Source of the DNA: Asterella californica
Taxonomy: Eukaryota; Streptophyta; Marchantiopsida; Marchantiales; Aytoniaceae
DNA length: 64,000 nt
Assembly: GCA_036924285.1 (NCBI GenBank)
Contig: JAYKYS010000007.1
Coordinates: 4,030,001 to 4,094,000 of the forward strand
Reading direction: 5' to 3'
A program made the position numbers and the translations under genes. Below, one piece after another: positions 1-12,766 of the stretch (position 1 is its first letter; every line of letters begins with the position of its first letter). A model generated the notes under the pieces. That model did no database searches and was not told the DNA's origin. It saw only the letters and a list, made by a program, of their open reading frames with translations.

Positions 1-2504
1 CAAGATGATATTTTTTTTACTGCAATGGTAAGCTATACACGAGGTTTCATAATTTTATTTTAAGTTATCACTTAAACATACGGAGGGATTGCACTAACGA
101 TGTCTCCTTTGTTTGGCGTGATTTCCTTTTCAATTCTTATACTTGAAAAGAAACACATAGCCTTATCTTATATAAAATATCTTCTTGCAAACATAACACA
201 ATCAAGCTGAGAGAAAGGTGGGTGATATTACTGAAACTAATAAAGCTGTCAAAGTTAAGCGAGAAATGTCTTAAAAAGAAGAAAAAGAACCATAATCTAT
301 AATCGGTTAGTTTTGTTTAGAACCACGGATCACTAAAGATCATTTTATGAGTTTACAGTGCAATTTCTTCTTTAGTGTTTTTTTCTGAAACTTAAATTTA
401 TTAATTTGAATAAATAATTTCTTTTTACTATAAAAACTCATAAGAAAAATAAACAAAAATAGAAAAGAATACTCATAATATTTTTCTACGAGCACCTCCA
501 AAGTATCTGCAGAAAACATTCGCATATGTCTGGCCGGAATAGTAACTCCCTACTGCGATCAAGAGTATTAAAAGAAGGTTGAACATGGACACCTTTAATA
601 GAGAATGTCCAACTTAGAGTGTCTTTGCACCTGCAGTTTTGAAACTGAAATGCTCACAATTTCTGACATTTTCGTCACAGTTCAGTTTTGTCGACCTTGC
701 TGCAGTTTTACATTAAAGTCACATTTTCGGAAGAGTGTCTCCAGACTGCATTCTGCAATTTCGTTACAGTTTCATGAATAATAAATTACATCTGTGCAAT
801 CGAAGATTACTGTAGTACGTGAAGTTCTGAAGTGAAACCACGTGGCTAAACAGGGTATGTTCACAGACTGTATGTATGTGTTTGCGAATCACAAATCGAG
901 CAAGACGTTTAGAGCAGTCCAGCAAGGCAATTTTGTACGTGTGGTGTCCAAAACTGCATACTTTATATCTCAAAAGACTATGTCTCAAACCCATCTCCCA
1001 AACTGAGAAACTGTAATTTGTAGCTCCAACTCTGTTTGTGAAACCAAAACTATGTACAGTCTAGCTATGTTGCTTATTACCAACCCTAACTCGCACTCGT
1101 CAGGACATTTTTTCAATTTCAAAGCTGCAGTTACATAGACTCTCTTAGCTGCGTGACCACTATTCCATCTTGTGCGACGACTGGAGTTCACTGCAAGAAA
1201 CTGACCGGGTGTTTCCTTCCTATCTGGTGAAATGATCGTTCTTATCAGAGTTCAAACCCTAGGTAAGATTGGAGATTCAAATTAATATTTAAATATTTCA
1301 GCTTTTTACAACGTGGAGGTGAAAGCTCGATTCCTATACTTCTATGCCCAGCGGGTTCAGGTAATGAACAGCAATCGATCGAGACCTATGATCGATAGAG
1401 AAAAAGCTCATGATGAAAACATGTCAGACAAAAAAACGAATAAACTTTCTACAGTGAAATCTCGTTGTAGTGACGCACTTGGTAACTCTGTATTTTACGA
1501 TTATATGCTTTGTGATTGGAAATTTATAATTATATTATTGGACAAAATATAGAAAATAAGATTATATGTATATAATGATATCAATGAAGGAAAATTTACA
1601 ACTAAAACTAATAAAAACGAGTTACTATAAAGACTATGTAGAATATTAACCTTGTCTAGTGTTTCATGAACAACAGAAAATAGTGTTTCACTTACGGAGC
1701 AAAACAAAAAGGAGCATTGGTGCAAGAAAAACTTTTGTTATGAAAAAATTAAATGTATTTCGTTATAATCAATTTTTTTATGAACATATATTTATATATT
1801 ATATAATAATTATTATAACGAAATAAATTTATAAAAATAACTTCATTCTCACGAAAAATACGACTATAATGCGATTGTGACTATATCGGGTATGATTATA
1901 ATAAAGTTTGACTATATAACGGATTTGGTTAGAGACTACGGGTACTGAAAATGTTACCCTGCGTGAATATCTCGTTTTGCCCCCGGAGCTGAGTTTCGTT
2001 AAAATTTGTTTTACTGAACTGTGATAGCCCCTACAGCAACTACTCACGAAAGATGGAACAACAAGCAGTAGATGTCAAGAGTCAAATGCACTATTTTATT
2101 TGAATAGTAAGATTTACAATTTTCTCTGTTGTTGAATGACAAGTCAAAGTTATAGTGGACTCAAAAGAAAAGATACATTCATGGCAACGATCCTTCTTGG
2201 TGTGAAACAGAGAAGCTTCAAGCTTTGCATTCATTGAAGAAATCCAGAAGAATCGTACTCATCAAAGGTGCATTCATGGAGAGTACACTGTAGGTACAAA
2301 ACGCCGCGTGAATCAAGTCAACGCAGTAACGATTCTACCGACTGACTTCCCGCCAACAAAGATACAGTACACGAGTCGACGGCCGCGTAATGTAGAACGA
2401 CTCGGGATTCTGATTCCTTCCGGACTCCTGAAGCAGATGTTCATGTCGTACTCCAGTACTTGGCTGTTTTTGCCCCCCCATACCGATTCAACGATGTGAC
2501 AAGT
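1..2504. other. gene-poor AT-rich sequence, nothing recognised
   Basis: No open frame here has recognisable protein content or a family motif, and none is longer than about 80 codons. The stretch is AT-rich, most strongly around 1,500-1,860. I see no tRNA, no LTR pair and no clear terminal repeats. The last 200 bases become GC-richer as they approach the LINE-type copy that begins near 2,505. Confidence 0.6.
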
Positions 2505-4185
2505 TGAAAAACGCGACGCAATGAATAGCCAACCATCAAGCCTTACAAGGGGAACCGAAAGGTAAAGCAACCAACGCCCCGGAAGGGAGGCGCAAGGGAG
2601 GAGGTAGTTCTAAGGTCGTCTATTGCTCTTAAAATATCACACATCGATCAATCAAAATTTTGACGTACGACATGTGTACATGACATAATATCACCTATTA
2701 CAATTGTTCTCATGTGGATCGCGTTTGTTAAAACTATATATAAAATAATAAAAGTTCATTGTCAAAAAATTATAGTGCACAAAGAAAAAGAAAGTAGTAC
2801 TCCTTAACGTCTCTCATGGTAAGTTATGACACAATCTCAAATAAAATATTGAAATCTGAGACTGTCAATCCATATATCCTAAGGCTAAAGGATGAAGCGT
2901 TGTCCCTTCTGCATACCTCTATACTTGGTCACCTTCGCTGCTGCCGCCACGTCTACAACCTATCCTAGAGATGGATGATCACGTGTATCGTCATCGAGTC
3001 TCGTGTCAGATCATGACAATCACATCTCTCACTGAGATATGAACCTCTCTCATCATGTATGGGTCAGCTCTCACTAACCTTCCCGTCTGACAGACATACC
3101 AAAACTCTCTCCACGTCATGTAACTGCTCTCTCGTGCTATAGGAAACATGCTCTTGATAGCATCATGAGTAGTTATCCGCTCTCCATCATGAGGACAACG
3201 AGCAAGATGTCCACTGAGCGAGACATCGCACTCGCATGTGGACAATGCCTAAGCAACAGGCTAGACCGAGTCTAGTCCAAACGTCATCGTTGTAGAAAAG
3301 ATAGTCGGTGCGAGTCGAAATGCTCTAATGAAAAGTCGAGCTATGAACCAAGAGCTTGTGTCCTTGTCCGAAGAAGAGTGGAGTCGACCTCTATATCTCA
3401 TGAGACGAAATGATCAACTAAGAGTGCATGAAAAACATGCTAGAAGTGGTGTCTCATCAAACAAGATTGCAGTCCGTGAGATCCATCAGTAGTTAAGATA
3501 TCGAATCAAAGATGTGCCTCACGTGCCTTAAGAGTCAAACTATCTCTTGTCTCGGAGATACATCTGTAGTGGATAAGAACCATCCTCTAACTCTGTCACA
3601 TAGCTTTTCAGAATAGATCTATCTCACACGAGGAAACGACAACAGAGCTAAGGTGCTAAGAGGGCACAACTATCCAAAAAGCTGCTGGAGCAGTCTCCTC
3701 CATAGACAATAAACCCACCCCACCATATGATATTTGCAATGATGTCTGTCTACGTGCAAGAGATCTCGGCACACACTCAAAGGTCCACGGCCTTAAGATG
3801 TCATCAAAGATCCCATGACCCTCCTATCAAACTCTCTAAAGCGCGAGATGAAGATAAGAGATGAAGAACTGTGCGGAGTAAGTGACTCTGACGACATGCA
3901 ATGGAAGAGAAAATGATACCAAAGACAACATGAGGTCTTCTCACTTAGAGAAATTCTCAATACGCAAAATGTCCTCCGTCAGAGCAATCTCTAAGAATCG
4001 AGAGACGAAATCCTCCGAATCCATTAGTACTCTGAGGATACATAAATCATCTCTAGGTGTAACAAATATCTCTGGAACTGGATGTCCGATGAAATACTTA
4101 TAGAGGACCAAGCCTTGCACTTTGACACCTTCGCTCTCAACCCTTGTGGTGCCCACAATTTGCAAGATTGGAGATTTTTTCAAAA
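2505..4185 (-). mobile_element. LINE-type retroelement, 5'-truncated copy 1
   Basis: This is a decayed copy of the element also found at 13,880-16,030 in the opposite orientation. The reverse complement of 2,505-4,185 aligns with about 14,390-16,030 almost end to end, through both the coding part and the 3' untranslated part. Readable pieces on the minus strand are 4,183-3,941 (downstream half of a reverse transcriptase) and 3,245-3,006 (a Cys-x-Cys...His...Cys segment, then HDAIKSMFPIARES and an RADPYMM stretch). The latter resembles the C-terminal zinc-binding and endonuclease-like tail of R2-like non-LTR elements, by my memory of that family. The catalytic half of the reverse transcriptase is absent, as expected from 5' truncation during target-primed insertion. 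Stops and frameshifts show that it is dead. The exact family assignment is an inference. Confidence 0.65.
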
Positions 4186-6429
4186 ATTTTAAGTTAATGA
4201 CGTGCTTAGATAATTGAAGTAACCTTATTACTTAAGTTTACACCCTGTTTAGAGAGAAGATGAACTTAAGACGAATTTGTGAGAAGAAGCCAACTTCTTC
4301 TGAATCCGGAAGACGGAAGCCATAAGACAGAGTGTGAAGGAAGACGATGACTATAACTGCGGGAGGTACCAACTAGGTGAAGTTAGGTATACCTAAAAGA
4401 TAATCACTACCGCAGTAGATAGGGCTAGGGTCGTTCGAGCAATTACCTAAACACGAGGGAGTAAGACACAGAAGCTCAAGAGAACAGACGTCATATCTTT
4501 TTCCTGCTTCTCTACTCAATTCGAAATTGAGGAGAACACTGGAGGCGCGCACAGAAGTGAATTGCAATGAGAGATTGAGAGAGGACATCTTCCAGCAAGA
4601 AGCACACTCGAAATAGAAGGAGGCGGGATCCACATGAGAATCAAAGCTTAGAAATTTGAAAATCAAAGAAGAGAATTGAGGATTGAAAGCTTCAAGATAG
4701 CAGCAGCTCAAAGTCGAATGCGGAAGCAGAGGCGCAGCAGCTCGAAAGAAGACGTCTCAAGAAGTGAAGCAAAAGCGTAGCGTATTGGAAGCGTAGTACT
4801 GAGGTTCTTCTCACTTCTTTCTCTTCCCCATCGCTTCCGTCCTTCTGTTTCTATGTTTCCACGCTTCCTCAATTATTTGTAAGAAGCCTACCGATCTTTC
4901 CTCTTCTTTGAAATTTCTCCTGAGATAATTGGATGCGGAAGCGCTGTCCAATTTTTTACAGCCCTCTTCTCAATCTCTTCTTGAAGAATCGAATTTGAAC
5001 TTCTTCTCCCCTTGTTCCAAAATCCTTTGTTTTGTCTATCAATTTCTCTACCCCACTGTGCTTCTATATCAGAATCTGTGGACAGAAGATTAGTTTGAAT
5101 GTCTGGACATTTTTAGAAGCCGAATGTTTGAAGTTCACATCAAGTAGCTTGGATTGGATTGGAATTGAATTGTGAGAAGCTTGATGTGAATCCAGAGTGA
5201 AATTGAGAGTTGATGACTGTTTCAAGAAGCAAGAAAGTAGAAATCGGACCAATGTCTCCCAAGCTTCATGACTTCTCATATCGATATCTTCCTAGAGAGC
5301 TAGAAGATTGGAAAGACTAGCAGAATGCGCGAGAAGATGCGAGGGTCCTCTACGAGTTTCTTCTGTCTGACCCATAGCAGCATGTTTCTTCTCAAACTTT
5401 AGATGAGAATTGTGAGAAGACTTATTGGCAAAACTGAAGAGCAATGTCAAGGGTCATGTCTTCTCAATACGCAAGAAGCTTCTTCTGAGAGTGTATGCGA
5501 GATGAGGAGTCGAAAAATAGAGTGCGAATATTCAATGTCTGTTATGAGGATAGATTGCGTGCAGGAAGTCAAAGACATGTGATATCAATGATGACAAGCC
5601 TAGATGCGAGAAGATCTTCCATGAAACTCTTCCAAGAGTATCATGGATGTCATCGTCACCACAGGAGCTCTCAACCTTCTCCTAATTGATCGCATACTTC
5701 GCTTCTCAAATATCTCTTCATCTTCTATTATGAAGTAGGATGAATTGCAAGGTGGATTGTCTTCTTAGGAATCCATGAGATGCCTTGTTTAGTTAGGATT
5801 GCGTAGATATAGATCGGAAGACGTGATGCACTTAAGAAGCACTGTTATAATTCTCGAAGACAGAATATCTATCTTTTGGAAGACTAAATTTGATTTCTGA
5901 GAGTGGAAGTTGGAATGTGATGGCCTGGTAAGGATTGAGCCTTAAGCTCATATCAAGCATATGTGGTATAGTGTAACAAAAGCTTGAAATGACGATGCAT
6001 CCTCGAGGACTTGTGTTATCACAAGCGAAGCTGATCGCGGCCAAACCTTTCATCAAGGAGTTGGGCCTCGACTTCTTCACATAGGATTGGAATCTCGTCG
6101 ATCAGGGTCTGCTGGAAGAGGTATGGTAGCCCTACCTCCTCGAAACCATGTACTTGTCAAGGCAGAGATCGTCAGAGAAAGACCAGCCTTGTGGACGATG
6201 AAATGATGACAGAGCTTTTCACCGACCTAAATCAAAGAACCACGATTATTAGTTGGAGAAGAGGAAGATTCCAACAATCATTTCAAGGAAAAAGAATGTA
6301 CGGGAGTACTACTTGTCTCTTCCTGAAAGGCTGACAATGGAGGAACGGATAGAAGGTGGAAGCCAAAGAAGCGTCTTCTAGAGAAGTTGTATCTTCATCT
6401 TTTCTCCAAGGGAAAGACTTAGAAGGTTA
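4186..6429. other. purine-rich GAAGA-type sequence, no intact gene
   Basis: The plus strand is full of GAAGA and AAGAAG words, the same base style as the coiled-coil repeat that follows, so much of this may be the decayed 5' part of that repeat unit. No frame stays open for long. A short perfect inverted repeat (TTCACATCAAG at 5,134-5,144 with its complement at 5,180-5,190) is the only structure I can point to. I do not recognise a gene. Confidence 0.4.
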
Positions 6430-7610
6430 GATACCTCGGAGATCAGGATGTGGAGTTCCTGGAAGCGGTTTGGGCAGGAGAGGTCATCAATTGTGGCGCC
6501 TTCTTCCACGTATACGTCCACGATGAGTTAGTTTATTTGGGCACCCCAGCAAGAGGACATCTCACCCCCTTCTTCTACTACATGTATGTGTCCAAGGGGG
6601 ATCTGAAGGAGACCTAGTTGGTCAAGTATGGACCAACAGGACAGCAAGAGATCAAGGAGGAGACCTTGGAAGAAAAAACTGAGCAGGTGCCATGTCTTCT
6701 CCTCCCACTCTAGTGCTTCAGGACGGACCGAGCACTAACCAGAAGATCATCACTGTTCAGAAATATGATTCCAGCGGCACGGAAGACGCATCGTCACCGA
6801 GAAAGATGAGACCTAGGAGCATTCCTAAGAAGAGCACATCTTATACCACCATCCACTCCGGATCTGAGTCGGATTCGAAGGAAGACACCCCCGACACTAG
6901 GACCACCAGGCAGACGGTTCTTGTGACTATAGGGAGTCTTCCGAATACTCCAGAAGACAAGACCTAGATCAATGTTCCGACTGCAACAAGAGACTGCGTA
7001 TAGAAGAGGTCTGTCGCTGCGGTGGGAAGAGATCTTCCACCTAGGAAGACATTGAGAGTAGCATCTTCCCAAGTGCGAAAGGAGAAAGCCACCATGGTGG
7101 AAGAGATCAGATACTTTAGGAAGACAACGAAGCTACCACGGACCGGTTTGTAGGCATGAACCTGGCTATTGCGAGAAGAAGATTGGAGGAGTTCAACGCA
7201 TTCTTTAATGCCGAGATCCAACCAGCTATGGAGTTGGTGGAGAAGCGGACTAGGGCCCAAGAGAAGCCTTTTCAGTCTAGATTTGGTCTTCTGACCTTGA
7301 TTCAACAGGAGGAAGATCAAAAGCAGAGGGTGGAAGCTATGGAAACCAACCTCCGCACCATGGAGAAGATTGTCACAAAGTACAAGACGGAAGTTTCTGC
7401 TTCTGTCAAAGAATTGGTCCAACTACGGAAGAGCCACCAGGAGTTACAGGTGCGACTCCAACAGAAGGAGCATGAAGTTTTTCGGATCAAGGGTAAGTTA
7501 ACTGATCTGGCAGAAGAGAAGAAAACTTGGAGCACATAGCGAGAAGCTGTAGAAGCCAAAGCTGCCCAGGAGAAGAAGTAGCGAGTGGAAGTAGAAGCTC
7601 GAGGTAAGGA
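6430..7610 (+). pseudogene. coiled-coil repeat gene, copy 1 (broken)
   Basis: Three pieces read as decayed coding sequence. The first, about 6,430-6,690, gives a short coherent stretch (ending near LTPFFYYMYVSKGDL) before a stop. The second, 6,692-6,967, is Ser/Thr/Pro-rich. The third, 7,156-7,539, is a strongly helical, Lys/Glu/Gln-rich coiled coil containing RRLEEFNAFF and AEIQPAMELVEKR. The same protein and DNA recur at 48,355-49,056, which shows a dispersed repeat family. In copy 1 the frame is lost near 7,150 and by a stop after 6,967; the other copy is continuous there, so both belonged to one protein. A Gag-like or host-derived coiled-coil protein carried by a transposon is possible, but no catalytic domain is visible and I do not recognise the family. 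Confidence 0.55.
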
Positions 7611-8639
7611 GATCATGATTTTGTAAATTGTAAACACACTACGTTCTAATAAGAATATAACCAGAGTTATATTAACGGATTTCAGAGTAGAGAAAAAATA
7701 TTCCCGAGCGCCGGATGTGAAATCATCCATGAGGAAACTAAAATCCGCCGTAGTGTCATTGACTGTGAACTTTATTGATAATTGTTTCTCGGGTAGTGCT
7801 TCTTTCCAAGAGTGAAAGTACAACGAGACACGGGAAAGAAGAAACGTCATGGCTGCAACGCGGTAGGGCGCATGAGACAACCTTCCGGTTTAGCGCCATC
7901 GCTGTGTAAGCAACCGTGGCTTCCGAATATTTTCATTATATTTTATGATTTACACTCCCTATTAGTTGATATATTATGTACAAATTCTATAATAAAATTC
8001 TATAAATATTATAATTTATATGTAATTGTTAAATGATAGTCGTACTTGGAACTATGAATAAATTTAGATAAAACTTATAAAGGAAACGTGGACCAACGTG
8101 ACTCGTACTACAAGTGAAACTAACACAATCAATTTAATCAATACATTATTTTATTACTTAACCTCTCTTTACAGAACGGTTTACTTGTGAAGTAATAAAT
8201 TAAGTTTGCTACCCTCTTCAGATGGAAGTGGTGAATAAATAAGCAAGCAATTCTGATTAAGTATTCTTTTGAAACTAGTCGCTAGTAGTTAAATACACGA
8301 CAAGAGAGATGTAGTGAATAACGGAAATAATATGCATCCAAAGTGCAGTTCTAGTCGAACGGAGGAAAAAGATAAACATTTAAACATGCCACAAAATCAT
8401 CATGGACAATTGGTTGAGAATTGTCTTCAAAATAATTTAAATGAAAATTACAATTTTCTAAAGCGGAGAGTTATGAGGAAGAGTAATGCTAGACTGAATT
8501 TGAAGTTGTGATAAAATTTTCCAAATTTCTTTTACTAAATTTAGCTAAATTCAAACCCACTTGTTAAATTTAATTCCACATGGTCACTTGAATTACACAA
8601 AACCCATAAGTAGCTCACGTAGACAGAACCTATACCAAG
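7611..8639. other. AT-rich intergenic sequence, nothing recognised
   Basis: No supported gene. A 65-codon frame at 8,314-8,511 has Asn/Lys-rich low-complexity content typical of chance ORFs in AT-rich DNA. Confidence 0.5.
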
Positions 8640-8815
8640 TATAAAAACCTGTGCCTCCCATGAATAAAAATAATTTTTATTTCTAAGTTTTAATTTATAT
8701 CTTAACTCTTTCTCTTATAAGGATTAAGATATAAATTAAAAGAAAAAATTAGGATATTAAAACTCTTTGCATATTCCACTCTTCCGAACTTGGAAGAGGT
8801 GAAATATGCTAGGAA
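8640..8815. repeat. hairpin-module dispersed repeat, copy 1
   Basis: Two inverted repeats lie side by side. The first is a perfect 16-bp pair, 8,690-8,705 with 8,724-8,739 (TTAATTTATATCTTAA and its complement), around an 18-base loop. The second is an imperfect hairpin near 8,768-8,809, with arms starting GCATATTCCACTCTTCC and ending GGTGAAATATGC. The same order of a TTAATTTA-type palindrome followed by a second hairpin is seen at 18.6-18.7, 18.9-19.03 and 19.3-19.44 kb; related parts occur at 26.8-27.15 and about 40.0-40.1 kb. It codes for nothing. A non-autonomous element is likely, but its ends are not defined. Confidence 0.5.
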
Positions 8816-10300
8816 GTTTGCGAAAGCACGTTCAGCTCTGCTTCTCCTCTCTGTTATGATGATAGACAAGACCTACCCACATATAAAGTAACCCGTGAAT
8901 AGTGAACTCATAGAAGTATAGTCCTGACAATTGAGATGCTCTTGGAATACAATAACTTTTCTATTCGGATTGGATTGGAAGTTTAATTATATTTTCTCTC
9001 TTGGCATTCTCTATATATTGTTTTAACTTCTTCATGTACTTGCTCATGTTTTGGGATGGACTTAGTCAGAGTCTAGGTCGGGACTTTAAGAAATGTTGAG
9101 CTTGAGAGTTAGAGATATGGTATGACTCCAGTCCGGACCAAACAAGATTAAGAGACGTGTGCATGGACGCTAACTTGTGATTGTGCTTTGCAGGTTAACA
9201 TTGTGAGTTTTATGACATATTGAGTAAGAAATTCCGTTAGTACAACAAGACGATATGTGCATGAAATGAATGACACACACTCACAACCTCCAGACTTCAC
9301 AACTCCAAACTAATGTAGATAAAAGGTGGTCATAAAAAATGATCGAAGTTGAAGAATAATGATATGACTATTAAGTCATAAGTCGCATGAGAAATATGTC
9401 CTTGAGCTGCTACTTGAAAAAGCTCCGTGAAACTGCTAGAATAATCATTTGTCTAAAAACAATCACAGACCATCTCAGACATACCTCCATAAAATAGACG
9501 TGGAGCTATACACAAGACTTATGCAAACAGAGATATATCAAGAGATAATGACTTATCAAGCTGATAGTTCTAAACCTCTAGTGGTTGAGGATCACTCGGT
9601 GGAGAATGAAGAAAACAAAGTGATCGTCTCCTCAGTAAGACAAGCCACTGACAAATGATGTAATGTTCTAGTAGTTGAATTATACTCTCCAACATGACAT
9701 AACATCCTACAGTGTTGTATATGAGCGGAAGATGAGACAACACATGTAGAGGCAGACTCGCTCCTACCTCGCGCAACACGTGTTAACTCCTCCTATAAGT
9801 TCTCCAAAGACTCAATCTCTAAAGACGAATCGTCACTTCCCGATGTCTTCTTTTGCCACCTCGAGTATAACACATATATCAACAAGGTAGTAAGAGGAAA
9901 AATAATCACGTCATCTTGTCCATGATATTCTCTGCAAGCGTGTCGAGTGGTTTGCATGGCTCACGTAGTCATGTAAAACACAAGGTAATCGATGGAACAA
10001 AAAAACAATGAAATTTCGTCTCGAACAACCACATAATAGTGTTAGTGTGGACTCTCAACAACTCTCACAACTCAAGAAGAACTCCAAGAAGAATGACTAA
10101 CAGTACCGAAGCGATAGCATGTGTAGACCCCTGCTGTTAGCTAACATGAGCATCTCATGTGGTTCAGTCATAGTTCTTGTACATCTTTCTCATATAGCAC
10201 TTTACTTTTTGCGAGATAACTAATGGACTCCATACCAGACATGGGCAGATATCGATCTCATGGAAGAAAGTATCCATAGCTATAAAAATAACACTATCTA
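8816..10300. other. intergenic sequence, nothing recognised
   Basis: A 69-codon frame at 9,449-9,658 has unremarkable composition and no family I recognise, so I do not call it a gene. No RNA gene or LTR is visible. Confidence 0.4.
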
Positions 10301-10310
10301 ATCAATAAAA

Positions 10311-10870
10311 ACATATTGAAAATGTACTCTCTGATATAGAAACTAATGAAGAACACACAAACGTAGAGAAAGCCTCTCATAAACGGTAAAAGGGAACTCT
10401 GTTATCTTAAAACCTAAAAGTGTTTAAAATTAATTCATTTTTGCACAGAAATTCTAATACCAAAAGAATAACTCAAAAATGAATAGAACAATGTAAAAAA
10501 GACTTTCACTAACCCATCCCATTTATCCTCACATTCTCCACTAATCCATATCCATATTCACTGATCATCGCATTCTCCACTGATAGCACTGATCCATTCT
10601 TTAATAATAGAACATCTTGAAAATATATTCTCAAATATAGAAACTAATCCCAAGAAATGAAGAACAGAATGAACGTAGAGGAAAGCTATCAAAACCCATC
10701 CAAAACCTTAGAAAAGAACTCTGTAATCCTAAAAATAAAAGTATTTAAATTCACTCATTCTCCATTAAAATATAAAAATTTTAATAAAATTATTTTGAGA
10801 AAAAACAGAATTATGTTAAAAAAACCTTTCACCAACCATTCTAAAAAATCCTTTCACTAACGCAACCTAA
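10311..10870. repeat. tandem duplication, about 300-bp period
   Basis: Two diverged units follow each other, 10,311 to about 10,600 and 10,611 to about 10,870. Shared landmarks, in the same order, are an ACATnTTGAAAATnTA start, ATATAGAAACTAAT, AACGTAGAG, GAACTCTGT, and a CTTTCACTAAC end. The units differ by many substitutions and small indels, so the duplication is old. It has no coding potential. Confidence 0.5.
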
Positions 10871-10921
10871 AATAAAAAACCAACATTTCTTTACAGTGAG
10901 AAAAAGTCTGATTCAGAAATA

Positions 10922-10993
10922 TGCCTCCAGTGAGGATCGAACTCACGACCTTTCCCTTACGAAGGGAACGCACTACCACTGTGCTATACAGGC
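10922..10993 (-). tRNA. tRNA-Thr (anticodon CGT)
   Basis: The minus strand folds as a cloverleaf. The acceptor is GCCTGTA against TGGAGGC. The D stem is GCAC/GTGC, with the A box inside. The anticodon stem is TTCCC/GGGAA around loop TTCGTAA, giving anticodon CGT, which reads ACG (Thr). The variable loop is AGGTC, and the T stem is GTGAG/CTCAC with loop TTCGATC, a good B box. The discriminator base would be A (10,922). CCA is not encoded, as expected for a nuclear gene, and there is no intron. One acceptor position is a G-G mismatch and another a G-T pair, so it may be a slightly decayed copy. It stands alone. Confidence 0.88.
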
Positions 10994-12590
10994 TTCGCAG
11001 TTAATTCATAACGATACCTTTCCCTCTACTCTTCCTTCCTTATACAATTCAGATTGAGCGGCTCACCTGCACAAACCTGCATTCCTGTCTTGATCCGGTC
11101 ACCGCTTACAACGAAGGTGCGTAATCTCTATATCACTACTACGGTACTCTATATCAATCAGTACTACGGTAGCCTATAAGGTCCAAAAGGCACAGTATTA
11201 ACTAAAAGTCTCTCCTAAGTTGACAAAAAGAAATCTTTTGAGAAGTCTTTCTCTTTAATTAACTTTTAAGTTTCTTATCTGTTGAGGAAGACGAGAAAGT
11301 AGAAAATAGTCCCTCCTTTTTCTTTGATGCCTTCGAATATATGGAGCTAACTTGTCTTCCCGGACCTTGCGGTGCGGTGACTACCGTGGCACTGGCTTGC
11401 TACGTACGGCAAAACACGGGCAGTAGAGGAACCAATGAACCATTCATTCTGCGGGCAGCTTGAAATGTTTGTGTCCAGACTCCAGACGATTCAGCGGGAA
11501 CGGCAGAGGGAGACTCGGATCTATGCTGAGAAGTTCAAAGTGGAGAGCACACCAAACTGACGGGGAACAAAAGAGTTTTCAACTTATCATCTTCCCCCCA
11601 TACCTCGTTACCAGTTAGAACGCTTGTAAGGTTATCCTTGAAGCATCATCTCGTAGCCCTCCATTTAGGGAGGAAATTTGTAACGAGCCTTTGTCTAGTT
11701 CATCGGACTTCATCCTGTCCATGAGTTGGGTATAAACAACTCTGCTAATAATAGGGAGAAGAATATTATATATAATATTATATCCTTCAGTGTCCACCAC
11801 TAACAACGGTGATGATTGGCCAGCCTGAAACAAGTTTACTGCCGTGCGATGGACCCTGTCTATACGGGAGAGAGAGCTACCTAGAGAAGGCCTCCAGAAT
11901 CCAGATGAAACTTTTTAATTTATTAATTAAGATTTTATTCTTACTTTATAATAAATAATCTATTATATTTTTTATTTTTATTTTATTAACTATACTTATT
12001 TTCTTAACGAAATCACACTCCCGTGATATATGTGAAACTGAACATCGCACTAAACTTTTACATGACATCAATATCGCTGAGAAGTTTGCTATTTTCAAAT
12101 TATAATTATAAATCTTTATTATTATTTTTTATCTCTGTATAGTTTTTTTCATATTTATCAAAACATGAAACAAAAAACAAGTCATGTAATGAAGCAAGAG
12201 GTAGATGTATGAAGATTTAGTATGATGTTAAAGACAATGATTAGAGAGTTTTCATATTTGTGTGAAAATCCAATACTAAGATTATGACTAGAAAGTTTCT
12301 CATAGTTGTGTGAAAGATCCAGCATTAAGTGTATGAACAGTCCCATTTCTAGATTGTTATCAATAAAGTAGTATCAGTAGACGTGAACGTGTTATGATAA
12401 TTATAGTTGAGAAGTTGGATATTTATTATTCCAGTGAATATATCATCTGCATAATGGTCAATTGTAGTTATTGATTCATCTGGTTATACGCTTTGATTTA
12501 TGCTCATATGATTGTATGTGATCAATTTTAGAGAGCTATTAATCACCATATAGAATGTAGTTATGACTGATGGAAGAAAAACACTAAACT
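10994..12590. other. intergenic sequence, nothing recognised
   Basis: The stretch is moderately GC-rich at 11,340-11,560 and very AT-rich at 11,900-12,150. I see no gene, no LTR pair and no structured RNA. Confidence 0.4.
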
Positions 12591-12598
12591 AGGGAGAT

Positions 12599-12766
12599 TG
12601 TTACATTTTTGTATAAGTCTACAACTACAAGTCTCTGTAACTTAAGAAACTATCATAATGTTACGACTTGAAAACTAGTGTGGGTATCAGATCATACATG
12701 ATATCATATGTAGTACTCACATTTGCTCTTTCTCGTTCACATACAAATTCACATCTTTTGGTATCA
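12599..12766 (+). mobile_element. possible short LTR plus primer-binding site (TRIM-like remnant)
   Basis: A 155-base segment begins with TG right after a purine run (AGGGAGAT) and ends with ACA at 12,753. Five bases later comes TGGTATCA (12,759-12,766), which matches the start of the initiator-Met tRNA primer-binding site used by many plant LTR elements. LTR plus PBS with a short LTR would fit a TRIM or solo-LTR remnant. I could not find the partner LTR nearby, so this may be chance. Confidence 0.25.
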
